Part shown: piece by piece, positions 44,016-52,640 of the stretch
Layout of the letters: every line of letters begins with the position of its first letter
How positions within the stretch are numbered: position 1 is the stretch's first letter
DNA from: 2-12-FULL-35-23 sp965196985
Lineage (GTDB): Bacteria > Pseudomonadota > Gammaproteobacteria > UBA12402
Assembly (NCBI GenBank): GCA_965196985.1
Contig: CBDALO010000008.1
Coordinates: forward strand, 62,001 to 126,000
Direction: 5' to 3'
Length of the DNA: 64,000 nt
Program-made: the position numbers and the translations under genes
Notes under the pieces: generated by a model
Seen by the model: the letters and a program-made list of their open reading frames with translations, nothing else
What the model was told of the DNA's origin: nothing
The model's database searches: none

Positions 44016-45125
44016 GATACGAGCCTTAGGCACGATTCAGTATTAGGGAAAATTCCAACTGTATGCGTCCTTCTTTTTACCTCTCTGTTTACGCGCTCAG
44101 CTATGTTACTGGTTCTTAATCTTTTTTTGATGCGGCCTGTCAAAGTTCATCACTACTAAGCCCTCCGGTATATTCACTTCCAACCAAGAAGAAAGCTCTG
44201 GTGCTGTTTGCTGATATTTATCTACCGCCATAGCCAATAGTCTTTCCGACTCATGAATGTTTGAGGCATTAAATATAGCTGTAATCTCCTCAGCTACTGG
44301 CTCCTTCATTGAGCGCTTTGGTATGTGAGCCTGAGCATTTTGCTGCAAATGAAATTGGCAGCGTTGCCAAGGAACACTGGGGAACACAGCTCTTCTAGCG
44401 GCTTTTAGGCCAGTATGAGCGTCGCTAGTAATCAACTCAATACCATGTATACCTCGCTCAACCAACTGCTGAAGAAAATCACGCCAATGTACCTCAGCCT
44501 CTGATAACGCAACAGAAACACCTAGCACTGTTCTCTTGCCGGTTGATTCATGAAAGCCATAGGCTATCAATACCGCACAGTCTTGTACTGTGCCGCTAGT
44601 GCGCACCTTCTCATAACGTGCATCTAGCCAAAGATATTTTATCTTTCCTAACGGCTTATTTCGCCATTTCTTTAAATCTTCATCCAACAATTTAGCGCAA
44701 CGGCTTACCTCTGTGCTTGAAATATCTGTTCCACAGAGTTGCTTTAGCACCTTTTCAACTTTGCGCGTGGAAACCCCATGCACATACATTTCAGCGACAG
44801 CCAGCTTAAGTGCTCTATCAGAGCGTACACCTCGCTCTAAGACTGATGGATAGAAGGCTTCATTGGAGTCTCTAACCTGCGGTATCTGTAGCTCAAGCTG
44901 ACCTTGACCTGTGTTAATTAACCTTGGTTTAAAGCCGTTCGCATATCCGTTTCTATCGCCAGTTCGCTCATAAGGACTGGCATTTAAATGGCGCTCCCTT
45001 TCTATTAACATAGCCTCATTCATCAACCTGGAGACAAGCTTAGGTAAAGCTTCAAACCCCTCCATCGCTAAAACATGTATGGCTTCTTCGATTAAGTTCT
45101 CATTTTTATAGCAGCTCATTGTCAT
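44016..45125 (-). pseudogene. IS256-family transposase, interrupted and frameshifted
   Basis: The transposase of the outer IS256. It reads 339 residues from 45125 and then leaves frame (HQKKIKNQ) because of an extra T in a run (seven T at 44121-44127 where the intact copy has six). The remaining codons to 44016 are in another frame and the last ones lie beyond the nested element at 42416-42483. It is inactivated twice. Confidence 0.88.
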
Positions 45126-45232
45126 TCCTCTTTTTTGGTTAAGTTTACCTTAAAAGGAATTTCTAATCTGACTGAGTCGCCTGCTTATTTTCAGCAAGTC
45201 AATGGAATTTACAGAAAGGATGGCGCACTAGC

Positions 45233-45763
45233 GGTAAGGCACACCAAGTTGATATGGATTGTATTGTTGACCAATATGATCGGATGGGGCAGTTTTATGC
45301 TTCTATGAAGCTTGGTTATTCTTCGGCTTCTGCTGCAATGCGCCGATTAGCTAGCTTTAGTGAGAAAAATAATTTTTATAAAGCCAATCGTGAGTTTGGT
45401 CGCGTGATTAAAACCGAAAATATTTTAGCTCACATGGTTAGTGCTGATTTACGGGCAAGACGGCAGCAAGGTTTACTGAAAACAGAACAGTTACACCAAT
45501 TATCACGGGATGTTGCTTATGGTAAACATGGTAAAGTGGTAGGTCGTGAACTTTCACAGTTAAAAAATTCCTGTAATTGCTTGACGCTCATTGATGCCTG
45601 CATTATTTATTGGCAGGCAAAGGAAATGATGAGAGTTTGCGAGCAATGTGACCCGATTAAAGATCGGATTAATTTACACCTTTTAAAACATGTCAGCCCG
45701 ATTGAATGGAGCAACTTAATCTTGTATGGTGAATATTTGATAAAAAAAGCACTGATTCAATAG
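45233..45763 (+). pseudogene. Tn3-family transposase, C-terminal fragment
   Basis: The reading frame is open from the IS256 junction (GKAHQVDMDCIVDQYDRMGQ). It contains FYASMKLGYSSASAAMRRLA, LRARRQQGLLKTEQLHQLSR and a C-terminal HVSPIEWSNLILYGEYLIKK, all typical of Tn3 TnpA. About 170 of the usual roughly 1000 residues remain. The catalytic Glu region may be within this part. The gene was cut by the IS256 at 42160-45232. Confidence 0.85.
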
Positions 45764-45830
45764 CCCTTTACTAAGTTATCCACAGATCAGGCGCTTTTTT
45801 ACAGAAATTCCTTAGTACCCTTATAGACTC

Positions 45831-46160
45831 GCGAGAGAATTGACTCATATTTACAATAAGCATCATAGGAAAAGTACAGCGATGAAAAAGATCAATCAAT
45901 GGATTGAAAAAGTTGAAGCAAGTGACGTGGACTGCTTTAGCACTTTTACAAAAACATTAAGGTATTATCAGGAAATGATTTGCAATTATTTTCTACGTCG
46001 CGAAACCAGTGGTTGGGTAGAGGGTATCAACAATAAAGTGAAAGTCATTAAGCGGCGCTGTTATGGCATAACCAACCTAAAACACTTCTTTCAGAGGATT
46101 TATTTAGATCTGCAAGGTTACAATATTTTCCTGAATAAACAAACAGTTATGGCTACATAG
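45831..46160 (+). pseudogene. ISL3-family transposase, C-terminal fragment
   Basis: About 106 codons. The sequence NYFLRRETSGWVEGINNKVK followed by VIKRRCYGITNLKHFFQRIY is the C-terminal signature of ISL3 transposases (Glu of the DDE triad in VEGINNK). The N-terminal three quarters are absent. It directly follows the Tn3 fragment after about 67 bp that include TTATCCACA. Confidence 0.8.
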
Positions 46161-46184
46161 GAGCAACACAAAACCTAGGAGACC

Positions 46185-46220
46185 CAAAAAATAGCCTCCT
46201 ATAAGGGACCTTATGGGGAG
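46185..46220 (-). terminator. Rho-independent terminator, separated from its gene by an IS
   Basis: On the minus strand: CTCCCCATAAGG-TC-CCTTATAGGAG followed by GCTATTTTTT. It lies 17 bp from the IS4 insertion point (46237); before that insertion it would have been just downstream of the minus-strand gene at 47717-48160. Confidence 0.8.
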
Positions 46221-46243
46221 ACTATTAATATTACCTGTATCTA

Positions 46244-47712
46244 CTGAAAACTACCCAAAATTTAAATCAGCAAAATAATGCTGAAATATTGTGTAAAAAT
46301 GACTATGCTTTGTCTTTTTAACAAGACTAACGAGATGAGTATAAATGTTAAACTTCGCCGATTACGCTGCCCCTCTTTTTTCAAAATTAACTGGGAAAGT
46401 TGTTTTAAAAAAATCTATCGACGATTGTAGGAAAGCTATTAACTGAAGGTAGTTGTAAGTTGTTCAGTTCATCAAAAGATAACAATGAGTATAAAAAGAT
46501 GATTCGTACACTTACCGGTGAAAATAAAAGCACCGATTTAGATCCAATAAAAACAAATGATGTATTGCTAGAACAGAGCTGTGAAAAACTTTCACACGCC
46601 AGTAAAATTGATGTTCTTCATGATCCTTCTGATATTAGAAAGCCACATAGCAAGCAAACTGAAAATCTAGGTAAAGTAAGGAGTCTGGACGGGGATATTA
46701 TCAATGGTTACAGCACGCATAACGCAGTTGCATTAGTACCTGGTGATAAGGCTGTGCATCTACTATCGCATGTAAGCTACAGCAATAAAGACCCTAAGTT
46801 TTTAAAAGCTGAGCATATTAAGAAAATAGAGGCTGGAAAGCCATTTGAGGGAGATAAAGAGGCCAAGAGTCTTTATGAATCTGGTGATTACTTTAATAAA
46901 AAGCTGCTGTCTATTCGTGAAATAGAAAAAATAGGAATCTGCCTAAAATCAAAGAATGAAGATGCAACCATTACCCATATTCTAGATAGAGAGTTTGATG
47001 ATAATGACTATCTCTCACTAATTGATACAAACCTAGATCAAGACTTTATTATTCGCTCAAAAATAACAAGAACAATAGAAGGTAGAGGTGATGATGGTAA
47101 AAAGCTTAAGCTGATTAACGCTGATTTTGATGCTCAAGGCGAAAAGCAATTCCAAAAGTTAACAGTTGGAAAGAATTGCGTACAAGACGGAAAAATAACT
47201 ATTTATTTTGGAGAGTTTGAGAACATCAATGCAATTAAAATCCAAATTACAGGCAGAGATGGTAGGAGAATTTTTAAGAATGACATGCTGCTATTAACTA
47301 ATAAAAAAGTAACGACTTTTGATGAGGCGTATGAGGTATACATAGCCTATCTATCTCGTGCGAAAATTGAATATGTTTTTAAATTTCTCAAGGAAGGACT
47401 AGGCTGGGAAAATATGCAGATAAAAAATTTTAAAGGGATACAAAATCTACTGGCTGTATGTTTTTATGTGGCCTCATATTTGTATGAGATAGGTAAGGAA
47501 AAAGCTTATGACGATTACGCAATTATGCTAGCTAAATTAGGAGATGGTAAGGGCAAGGTGACACGACACTTTATTGCGAAGGGTATTAGAAAACTTCTAA
47601 CGTATCACTTAGTAGAGCAATTTTTTAAAGAAAATAGTGTTTCTCAAGAAGAACAAAAAGAATTATCGAATTCAGTTCAGGTAGGGAGATAACAATTTTG
47701 GGTAGTTCTCAG
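46244..47712 (+). mobile_element. IS4-family element, copy 1, with target duplication
   Basis: A 1469-bp element with inverted repeats CTGAAAACTACCCAAAATT and CTGAGAACTACCCAAAATT, flanked by a 7-bp duplication GTATCTA (46237-46243 and 47713-47719). The same element recurs at 52641-54109 with the same length and, where I compared it, the same sequence. Confidence 0.92.
46460..47692 (+). CDS. IS4-family transposase, copy 1
   Basis: A 410-residue transposase. The first catalytic Asp is in SKIDVLHDPSDIRKPHSKQT, the second in THILDREFDDNDYLSLID. The YREK signature of IS4 is complete: Y-(2)-R-(3)-E-(6)-K in AYLSRAKIEYVFKFLKEGLG. The start is uncertain; the frame opens at a TTG (46460), and the upstream sequence within the IS (46344 onward) encodes a plausible N-terminal MLNFADYAAPLFSKLTGKVV in another frame, so a frameshift or programmed shift before 46460 is possible. 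Confidence 0.85.
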   Translation: MFSSSKDNNEYKKMIRTLTGENKSTDLDPIKTNDVLLEQSCEKLSHASKIDVLHDPSDIRKPHSKQTENLGKVRSLDGDIINGYSTHNAVALVPGDKAVHLLSHVSYSNKDPKFLKAEHIKKIEAGKPFEGDKEAKSLYESGDYFNKKLLSIREIEKIGICLKSKNEDATITHILDREFDDNDYLSLIDTNLDQDFIIRSKITRTIEGRGDDGKKLKLINADFDAQGEKQFQKLTVGKNCVQDGKITIYFGEFENINAIKIQITGRDGRRIFKNDMLLLTNKKVTTFDEAYEVYIAYLSRAKIEYVFKFLKEGLGWENMQIKNFKGIQNLLAVCFYVASYLYEIGKEKAYDDYAIMLAKLGDGKGKVTRHFIAKGIRKLLTYHLVEQFFKENSVSQEEQKELSNSVQVGR

Positions 47713-47716
47713 GTAT

Positions 47717-48160
47717 CTAGCTTTGTGGACGGGTTGTTGTAAGCTCAAAACTAGATTTATTCTCAAAGGCAGAGAGATGCCCTTCCATCTCACCAGCTAT
47801 AGTTGCAGTTGTTTTATCTATTGTAATAGTGCCAGCAGCAGTAGCTTTATCTAGTTTTACATTAAATGCTGATTCAAAATGGTTTAAAATGTTGCTGGCT
47901 AGACTACCATTGTTATTAGGTAACGATTGGTAAATCTTAAATAAGAGACGCCAATTATCAGCGTATGTTTGGCAATTATTGACCTCATTAATTAATTGTT
48001 TTGCGTGGTTATGGTTATGGTGCGGAAAAATGGTACTGCGGCACCTTGCGATTATACCGGCTGTAGATTCCGGATACTTTTCTAGGTAGCTTTGACCAAT
48101 TTTTTTGACCATGTTTTGGGTTAGCTCTGTTGGGGCACTTAGACCTGCAATTTTTTTCAT
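47717..48160 (-). CDS. Hypothetical 147-aa protein
   Basis: It begins MKKIAGLSAPTELTQNMVKK and ends SSFELTTTRPQS. Mostly helical with a His/Asn cluster (FPHHNHNHAKQLINEVNNCQ) and Cys at positions about 40 and 64; no known domain. Its stop codon lies in the 7-bp target duplication of the IS4 element, so the IS inserted at the stop without damaging the protein. Before insertion it would have been followed by the terminator now at 46185-46220, the same type that follows the ankyrin and TALE-like genes. A secreted host-interaction protein is possible but unsupported by motif. Confidence 0.6.
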   Translation of the reverse strand: MKKIAGLSAPTELTQNMVKKIGQSYLEKYPESTAGIIARCRSTIFPHHNHNHAKQLINEVNNCQTYADNWRLLFKIYQSLPNNNGSLASNILNHFESAFNVKLDKATAAGTITIDKTTATIAGEMEGHLSAFENKSSFELTTTRPQS

Positions 48161-48345
48161 TTTTAAAACCTTTTAATTTTTTCAAATGTTATATATAAAC
48201 ACAAAAGATTTTATAATAAGGATCTTTTATAAATTTTATGAAATTTGTAGCAGTGATTGGGTTTTTATTAAAAGTTGACTATTTTTTAATGTTTGACCCT
48301 ACTTTACCCGCGTGTTGCCCCATGTAATATCATGGGTATTTTAAT

Positions 48346-48370
48346 CCCCTATAACCAGCGTTATCGGGGG
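48346..48370. terminator. Hairpin downstream of the DarG remnant
   Basis: CCCCTATAAC-CAGCG-TTATCGGGGG, about 57 bases after the end of the minus-strand darG remnant. It is related to the hairpins after the two Rpn genes. The surrounding 48161-48426 holds no gene. Confidence 0.55.
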
Positions 48371-48426
48371 TTGGGTAGAATCTGCTCGGAAAAGGCAGTA
48401 TTATCCCTTGGTATAAGTATGGTATG

Positions 48427-48938
48427 TTAGCTTTCTAGAGGATAATCATTGGCTACTACTCCATCAGAGTTAATCCAACCCTTCTTCTGTAAAATATAAT
48501 AAGCGATTTTTATTTGCCTTTCTGAGAATTGTTTATTTCTATTATTCCAAGAATAAACACTTATAATTAACAGATCCAAAGAGCGAACCTGCTCCTGTTT
48601 AGCAACCCAATGAACTGTAGATAAAAGCTCAAGGCCAAATGGTGTTTCAAATCCATCAACCAGATCAACAACACGCTTCAAATGATTCTTAGTATTGATA
48701 ACTTCCTGTGCTTCAAAAAAGGTTTTAGCTGAATCTAAAGCACAAGGGGTTAATTCAAGCCTTTTATGAGGATTATCACCACCATCTAAATATCCCTGTA
48801 TATAATACCCTTCTATTCTATTCAGAACATGCCGAAGATTTTCACCATAAGGGCCATATTGTGCTTTTTTAAACTTTAAACGTAACGGCTCTCCTGATTC
48901 TTGCATAAAATACATTAACTTATGGACTTCAAGGAGAG
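48427..48938 (-). pseudogene. darG: DarG-type antitoxin, C-terminal domain only
   Basis: The frame is open from the IS6 junction: LEVHKLMYFMQESGEPLRLK, then AQYGPYGENLRHVLNRIEGY, DGGDNPHKRLELTP, and LVDGFETPFGLELLSTVHWV. These match the C-terminal domain of DarG, the antitoxin of the DarT DNA ADP-ribosyltransferase. The macro domain that removes ADP-ribose and the toxin gene darT are absent, cut away by IS6 at 48939. The remnant C-terminal domain in DarG inhibits DarT by binding, so a product could still act, but no start site is certain (ATG 48915 is internal to the domain). Confidence 0.8.
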
Positions 48939-49192
48939 GGTTCTGTCGAAAAATTTACACCTAGATGAGGTAGCCTATTTTTGGGCGCAACTAGTCTGCG
49001 AGCGTGTAGAACTGCTGCCAGGCTGGCATCATGCTATTGCCTCGCATCTGCCCTTTTTTTAGCATATGGCATAACTCAATACCAGCTATTGTTGCCTTAG
49101 CTGAATTGAACTTTTTAAAACCCAGTGTATATTTCGTGATACGCTTTATCGATCGGTGGTCTTGCTCGACCAAATTATTGAGGTATTTAATG
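48939..49192 (-). mobile_element. IS6-family right-end fragment 1
   Basis: It starts with GGTTCTGTCGAAAAATTTAC and encodes on the minus strand the C-terminal part of the IS6 transposase (NNLVEQDHRSIKRITKYTLG, containing the catalytic Glu in EQDH, then KFNSAKATIAGIELCHMLKK). The 5' part is missing. Confidence 0.8.
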
Positions 49193-49404
49193 GGTTCTGT
49201 CGAAAAATTTACACCTAGATGAGGTAGTCTATTTTTGGGCGCAACTAGTCTGCGAGCGTGTAGAACTGCTGCCAGGCTGGCATCATGCTATTGCCTCGCA
49301 TCTGCCCTTTTTTTAGCATATGGCATAACTCAATACCAGCTATTGTTGCCTTAGCTGAATTGAACTTTTTAAAACCCAGTGTATATTTCGTGATACGCTT
49401 TATC
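49193..49404 (-). mobile_element. IS6-family right-end fragment 2
   Basis: A second, shorter copy of the same end (GGTTCTGTCGAAAAATTTAC from 49193), nearly identical to fragment 1, cut at 49405 by an IS66 end just before the catalytic-Glu codons. Tandem right ends like this are a product of IS-to-IS recombination. Confidence 0.8.
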
Positions 49405-49859
49405 GTGAGCTTGCGGTAAGTATGTGTGAACCAATAAGTTGGATAAGGTAAACTTTCGTTGCCGAGTACTTTATTGGGCTTGATAATTATCCATTATCTT
49501 CATTAACCTATTGACTTAGAAAAGAAAATTATTTTATTGTGACGACAGTTTCTTACGCATCACGTGAAATAATTATGCCAACCGCAACTGAAATACCGGA
49601 TATAGCGACTAAATCAGAGCATGAATTTGCAGAATTTCGTGCTCGCTTGAATCAGTCCAATCTTGGTGATGAGGATAAGGAGCTTGCAGGTGGTTGTTTG
49701 GACCTTGCTCTTTGGTTGCCCGAGGTGCTTCAACAGCAGAAAATTACAATTAAACAATTACGTGAACTTATTTTTGGAGCTGACAGTAATCAGTCACCCA
49801 AGAAGAATCAGGAGAATAAGGGCCAAGAATCTGAAAGTAATATTGAGGGTGTTGGCAAG
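49405..49859 (+). mobile_element. IS66-family fragment with tnpC 5' end
   Basis: It starts with the terminus GTGAGCTTGCGGTAAGTATG and carries the first about 107 codons of TnpC (49539 onward, MTTVSYASREIIMPTATEIP to SESNIEGVG), nearly identical to 23580-23270 reversed (EHEFAEF instead of EHEIAEF). It is cut at 49860 by the ISKra4 element. Confidence 0.85.
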
Positions 49860-51244
49860 GGTGCTGCCTCTATATAATGTAGGCTATATTACTGCTGGCA
49901 CGCCAAAATCATTAACCTTCTCCCAAAACTGATCCCATCTTCCTTTAGTCTTTACTAGTGTTCTCAAGCATAAAACAATTTTCATTCCCTTGTCTTTCCA
50001 GCGCATTCCTGATCCGCCTAATCTTTGTTTAACAATTGTTTTACATGCTGCTTCAGTGACGCCAGAGCCAATTGGTGCATTCTGCTTAATCAAATTATGA
50101 TACGACATTCGCTTTTCTTTAATATTATTTTCAAAATACGTAATTGTTCCTTCTAGCTTTTCTCTAAGCGATTTATTCAGTTTTTTATTTACATGCTCTT
50201 TAAGCTCAGCAAGTATTCTACCTGCCGCACCTTTCTTGTGCTTTAAATCATGACATCGCTCTTCGAGCCAAACATCACGCTCATCTCTTTCAGATTTTTT
50301 GGTAAATATTGCCCTTGATGCTTCGCCGAGATATTCAGTTGCATGCCAAAAATCTAAAATTTGCGTATCAGTATGTTTTTTTAGAAATGGCCAATTATTT
50401 TTTGCTCCATCAGCAACGCCAATTGTTTTAGCATCAGGGTAATATTTTTTTTTCAGCTTTATTTCCTTTTCAAGCCTATTAAAGAATTCATCTTTTCCAT
50501 ATTCTGGTGATGCTGCAACGTAGGTTGTGTGCAGGCGTTCACCATGCTTATCATACATGGAAATAGTTCCAACCATGCTCTCTCTATAACCATCATCAAC
50601 GGTGAGGACATATGCACCATCTAAGCTAATGCTTAGCATCTCAACGCCTGCATCAAGCTTTGGCTCTTCATATTCCCACTCAGCCTCTTTGGCTTGTGCA
50701 ATACCGCCAACAAAATCAGTTGCCCGTTGCAAGTATGAATGTGAGATTTTACGGTTATGATTGACCTTGAGATCATCAATAACACTAGGAGCAGGTAAGT
50801 TTGAGTATTTATGTGAGATTATTTTTGCAAATCGCGGTGTTGATCCTTGGATAATTCTAGCCTTATCTTCTAAAGGACAAAAGATCTTACCGCCTTTAGA
50901 GGTTTGATAAACATAACGCTTAACTCGAGCAACTCCATAAGGCGTTTGGTAATTTGCTTCATCTCTACTTCGTGCTGTTAGCTTTATTTTTCCAACATGG
51001 ATAGGAGAGCCATCTGCATCAAACTTACTTAAAGCTTTTTCAGTGGCTAATGTTCCAACCTCATTAAGCCCATCAAGAATTGCGTCCTCACATTCAAGCA
51101 TGGATCCTTTTAGTGGAAGCTTGAGTTCAATAGTTAATTCATTATTTTCATCAGAGATAATTCTAGCTGACATCCAAACACCATCCTTCATCATGTTAAA
51201 GTGTATATTATGCTATATATTCTACATTATATAAAGGCAGCACC
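49860..51244 (-). mobile_element. ISKra4-family element
   Basis: A 1385-bp element with 23-bp inverted repeats differing by one base (GGTGCTGCCTCTATATAATG... left; complement of GGTGCTGCCTTTATATAATG... right). The left flank is an IS66 fragment, the right flank the middle of a duplicated cas1. Confidence 0.88.
49884..51194 (-). CDS. ISKra4-family transposase
   Basis: A 436-residue transposase, intact. An N-terminal domain with YGVARVKRYVYQTSKGGKIF and CPLEDKARIIQGSTPRFAKI is followed by the DDE core: EMLSISLDGAYVLTVDDGYR (first Asp), AKTIGVADGAKNNWPFLKKH (second Asp) with TQILDFWHATEYLGEASRAI, and NAPIGSGVTEAACKTIVKQR (Glu), then LGGSGMRWKDKGMKIVLCLR. These are diagnostic of ISKra4. An ATG-ATG pair at the start leaves the first residue uncertain by one or by seven (MSARII). 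Confidence 0.92.
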   Translation of the reverse strand: MMKDGVWMSARIISDENNELTIELKLPLKGSMLECEDAILDGLNEVGTLATEKALSKFDADGSPIHVGKIKLTARSRDEANYQTPYGVARVKRYVYQTSKGGKIFCPLEDKARIIQGSTPRFAKIISHKYSNLPAPSVIDDLKVNHNRKISHSYLQRATDFVGGIAQAKEAEWEYEEPKLDAGVEMLSISLDGAYVLTVDDGYRESMVGTISMYDKHGERLHTTYVAASPEYGKDEFFNRLEKEIKLKKKYYPDAKTIGVADGAKNNWPFLKKHTDTQILDFWHATEYLGEASRAIFTKKSERDERDVWLEERCHDLKHKKGAAGRILAELKEHVNKKLNKSLREKLEGTITYFENNIKEKRMSYHNLIKQNAPIGSGVTEAACKTIVKQRLGGSGMRWKDKGMKIVLCLRTLVKTKGRWDQFWEKVNDFGVPAVI

Positions 51245-51245
51245 C

Positions 51246-51666
51246 ACTAACTGAAGCTCAGCTAACTAAAATGCTTTATAAGTATGCGGCAGGAAAAGTA
51301 GGTTTGTCTTCTTTTTCCCGCGAACATAATGCATCTGACCAGGCAAATGCATTTTTAAATCATGGTAATTATTTAGCTTATGGCTTATCTGCAACCACCC
51401 TTTGGGTACTAGGGATTCCTCATGGGTTCGCAGTTATGCACGGCAAAACTAGGCGTGGTGCTTTGGTTTTTGATGTTGCTGATTTGATTAAAGATGCGAT
51501 TGTACTTCCATTAGCCTTTATTTGCGCTAAGGAGCGCACGACCGATCAGGAATTTCGTCAGCAGTGCCTACAAGTCTTTACCGGTCACAAAGCATTGGAT
51601 TTTATGTTTGAGCAAGTAAAAGCAGTAGCATTACAGAGCAAGACTTTTGATGGTGATAACAGATGA
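51246..51666 (+). pseudogene. cas1 3' fragment, duplicated
   Basis: Identical in sequence, as far as I compared, to 25766-26186: the last 140 codons of cas1, beginning LTEAQLTKMLYKYAAGKVGL and including the His and Asp active-site residues. It lacks the N-terminal half. It is cut at the left by ISKra4. Confidence 0.93.
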
Positions 51667-52640
51667 TGGTGACATTTATATCCCAATGTAAAAAAAATTC
51701 ACTGAAAAAAACACGTAGAGTTCTGGATGCTTTTGCTAATCGTATTGGAGATAATACCTGGCAGACAGTGATTACACTGGAAGGATTAAGTGCTGTTAAA
51801 AAACTATTAAGAAAAACTGCTAGTAAAAATACAGCTGTGTCTTGTCATTGGATTAGATCTAGAGCAAGAACTGAGTTGGTATGGGTGGTGGGGAATAAAC
51901 TGGAGTTTAATCGTGAAGGTCGCGTACCTGTAAACCGCACCAAAAATGATTTAGTTTACCAAGACGATTTGTTAGATTGGAAGTTGCTTCCCCTTATCCG
52001 AGCGTTAACTTCTTTGGCAGCTTTACTGCACGATTGGGGTAAAGCCAGTATTCGCTTCCAGAATAAACTTTCCAAAAACTACAAAGGCACTCAGGCGGAT
52101 CGGTTACGCCATGAATGGGTGTCCTATTTATTGCTCAAGGCACTAATCTACAATACCAAAAACCCAAATATAGACCATGACTGGTTAACCACATTAAAAG
52201 AGGGAAGAATCAATGAAGATGCGATTAAAAGATTCTTACACAATAATACTGAACAAGTGTCGTTAGCCGATTTACCCAGCATAGCAAAATTAATTGCATG
52301 GCTAATTATTACCCACCATAAACTTCCGATTTTAAATGAGAAAGAAGCGCCTAAAGGTAGCCCATGTACTGGTCTCGATGGTCTGCTTAAGATGATTGAT
52401 AAGACATGGGGATATGAAAATAAAAATATAAAAGAACTTGCAGCATGTTTAGAGTTCCCTCAAGGCCTACTAACTAACGCTAATACATGGGTGTCACAAA
52501 TAAAACGCTGGTCTGCCAAATTATTAGATTTACAAGATGTTATTGCTCAAGCAATCGACAATGGTAGTTATCGAGTCTTGTTGCACCATGCTCGTTTGGC
52601 CTTGATGTTAGGCGATCATTACTTTTCATCGCTTGATATT
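51663..52640 (+). pseudogene. cas2-3 5' fragment, duplicated
   Basis: The copy of 26183-27160: Cas2 domain and most of the HD domain (through RLALMLGDHYFSSLDI), then cut by the IS4 element at 52641. No helicase. An intact Cas2 domain could in principle be made; whether it is functional without full Cas1 is doubtful. Confidence 0.93.

Larger units (their letters stand above)
42160..45232 (-). mobile_element. IS256-family copy interrupted by a second IS256
   Basis: The right end, GATAGAGCGTTATTTTGTC at 42160, and the left end, ...GGATGGCGCACTAGC at 45232, bound one IS256 copy. It is split at codon 360 or so by a second copy (42484-44015). Its own flanks (CCAATAAA and GGTAAGGC) do not match, so it sits at a recombination junction and on the right cuts a Tn3 transposase. 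Confidence 0.85.

Noticed and set aside
45776..45784. A perfect DnaA box (TTATCCACA) suggesting an origin
   Set aside because: It lies between Tn3 and ISL3 remnants with no iterons or rep gene nearby; a single 9-mer is expected by chance.
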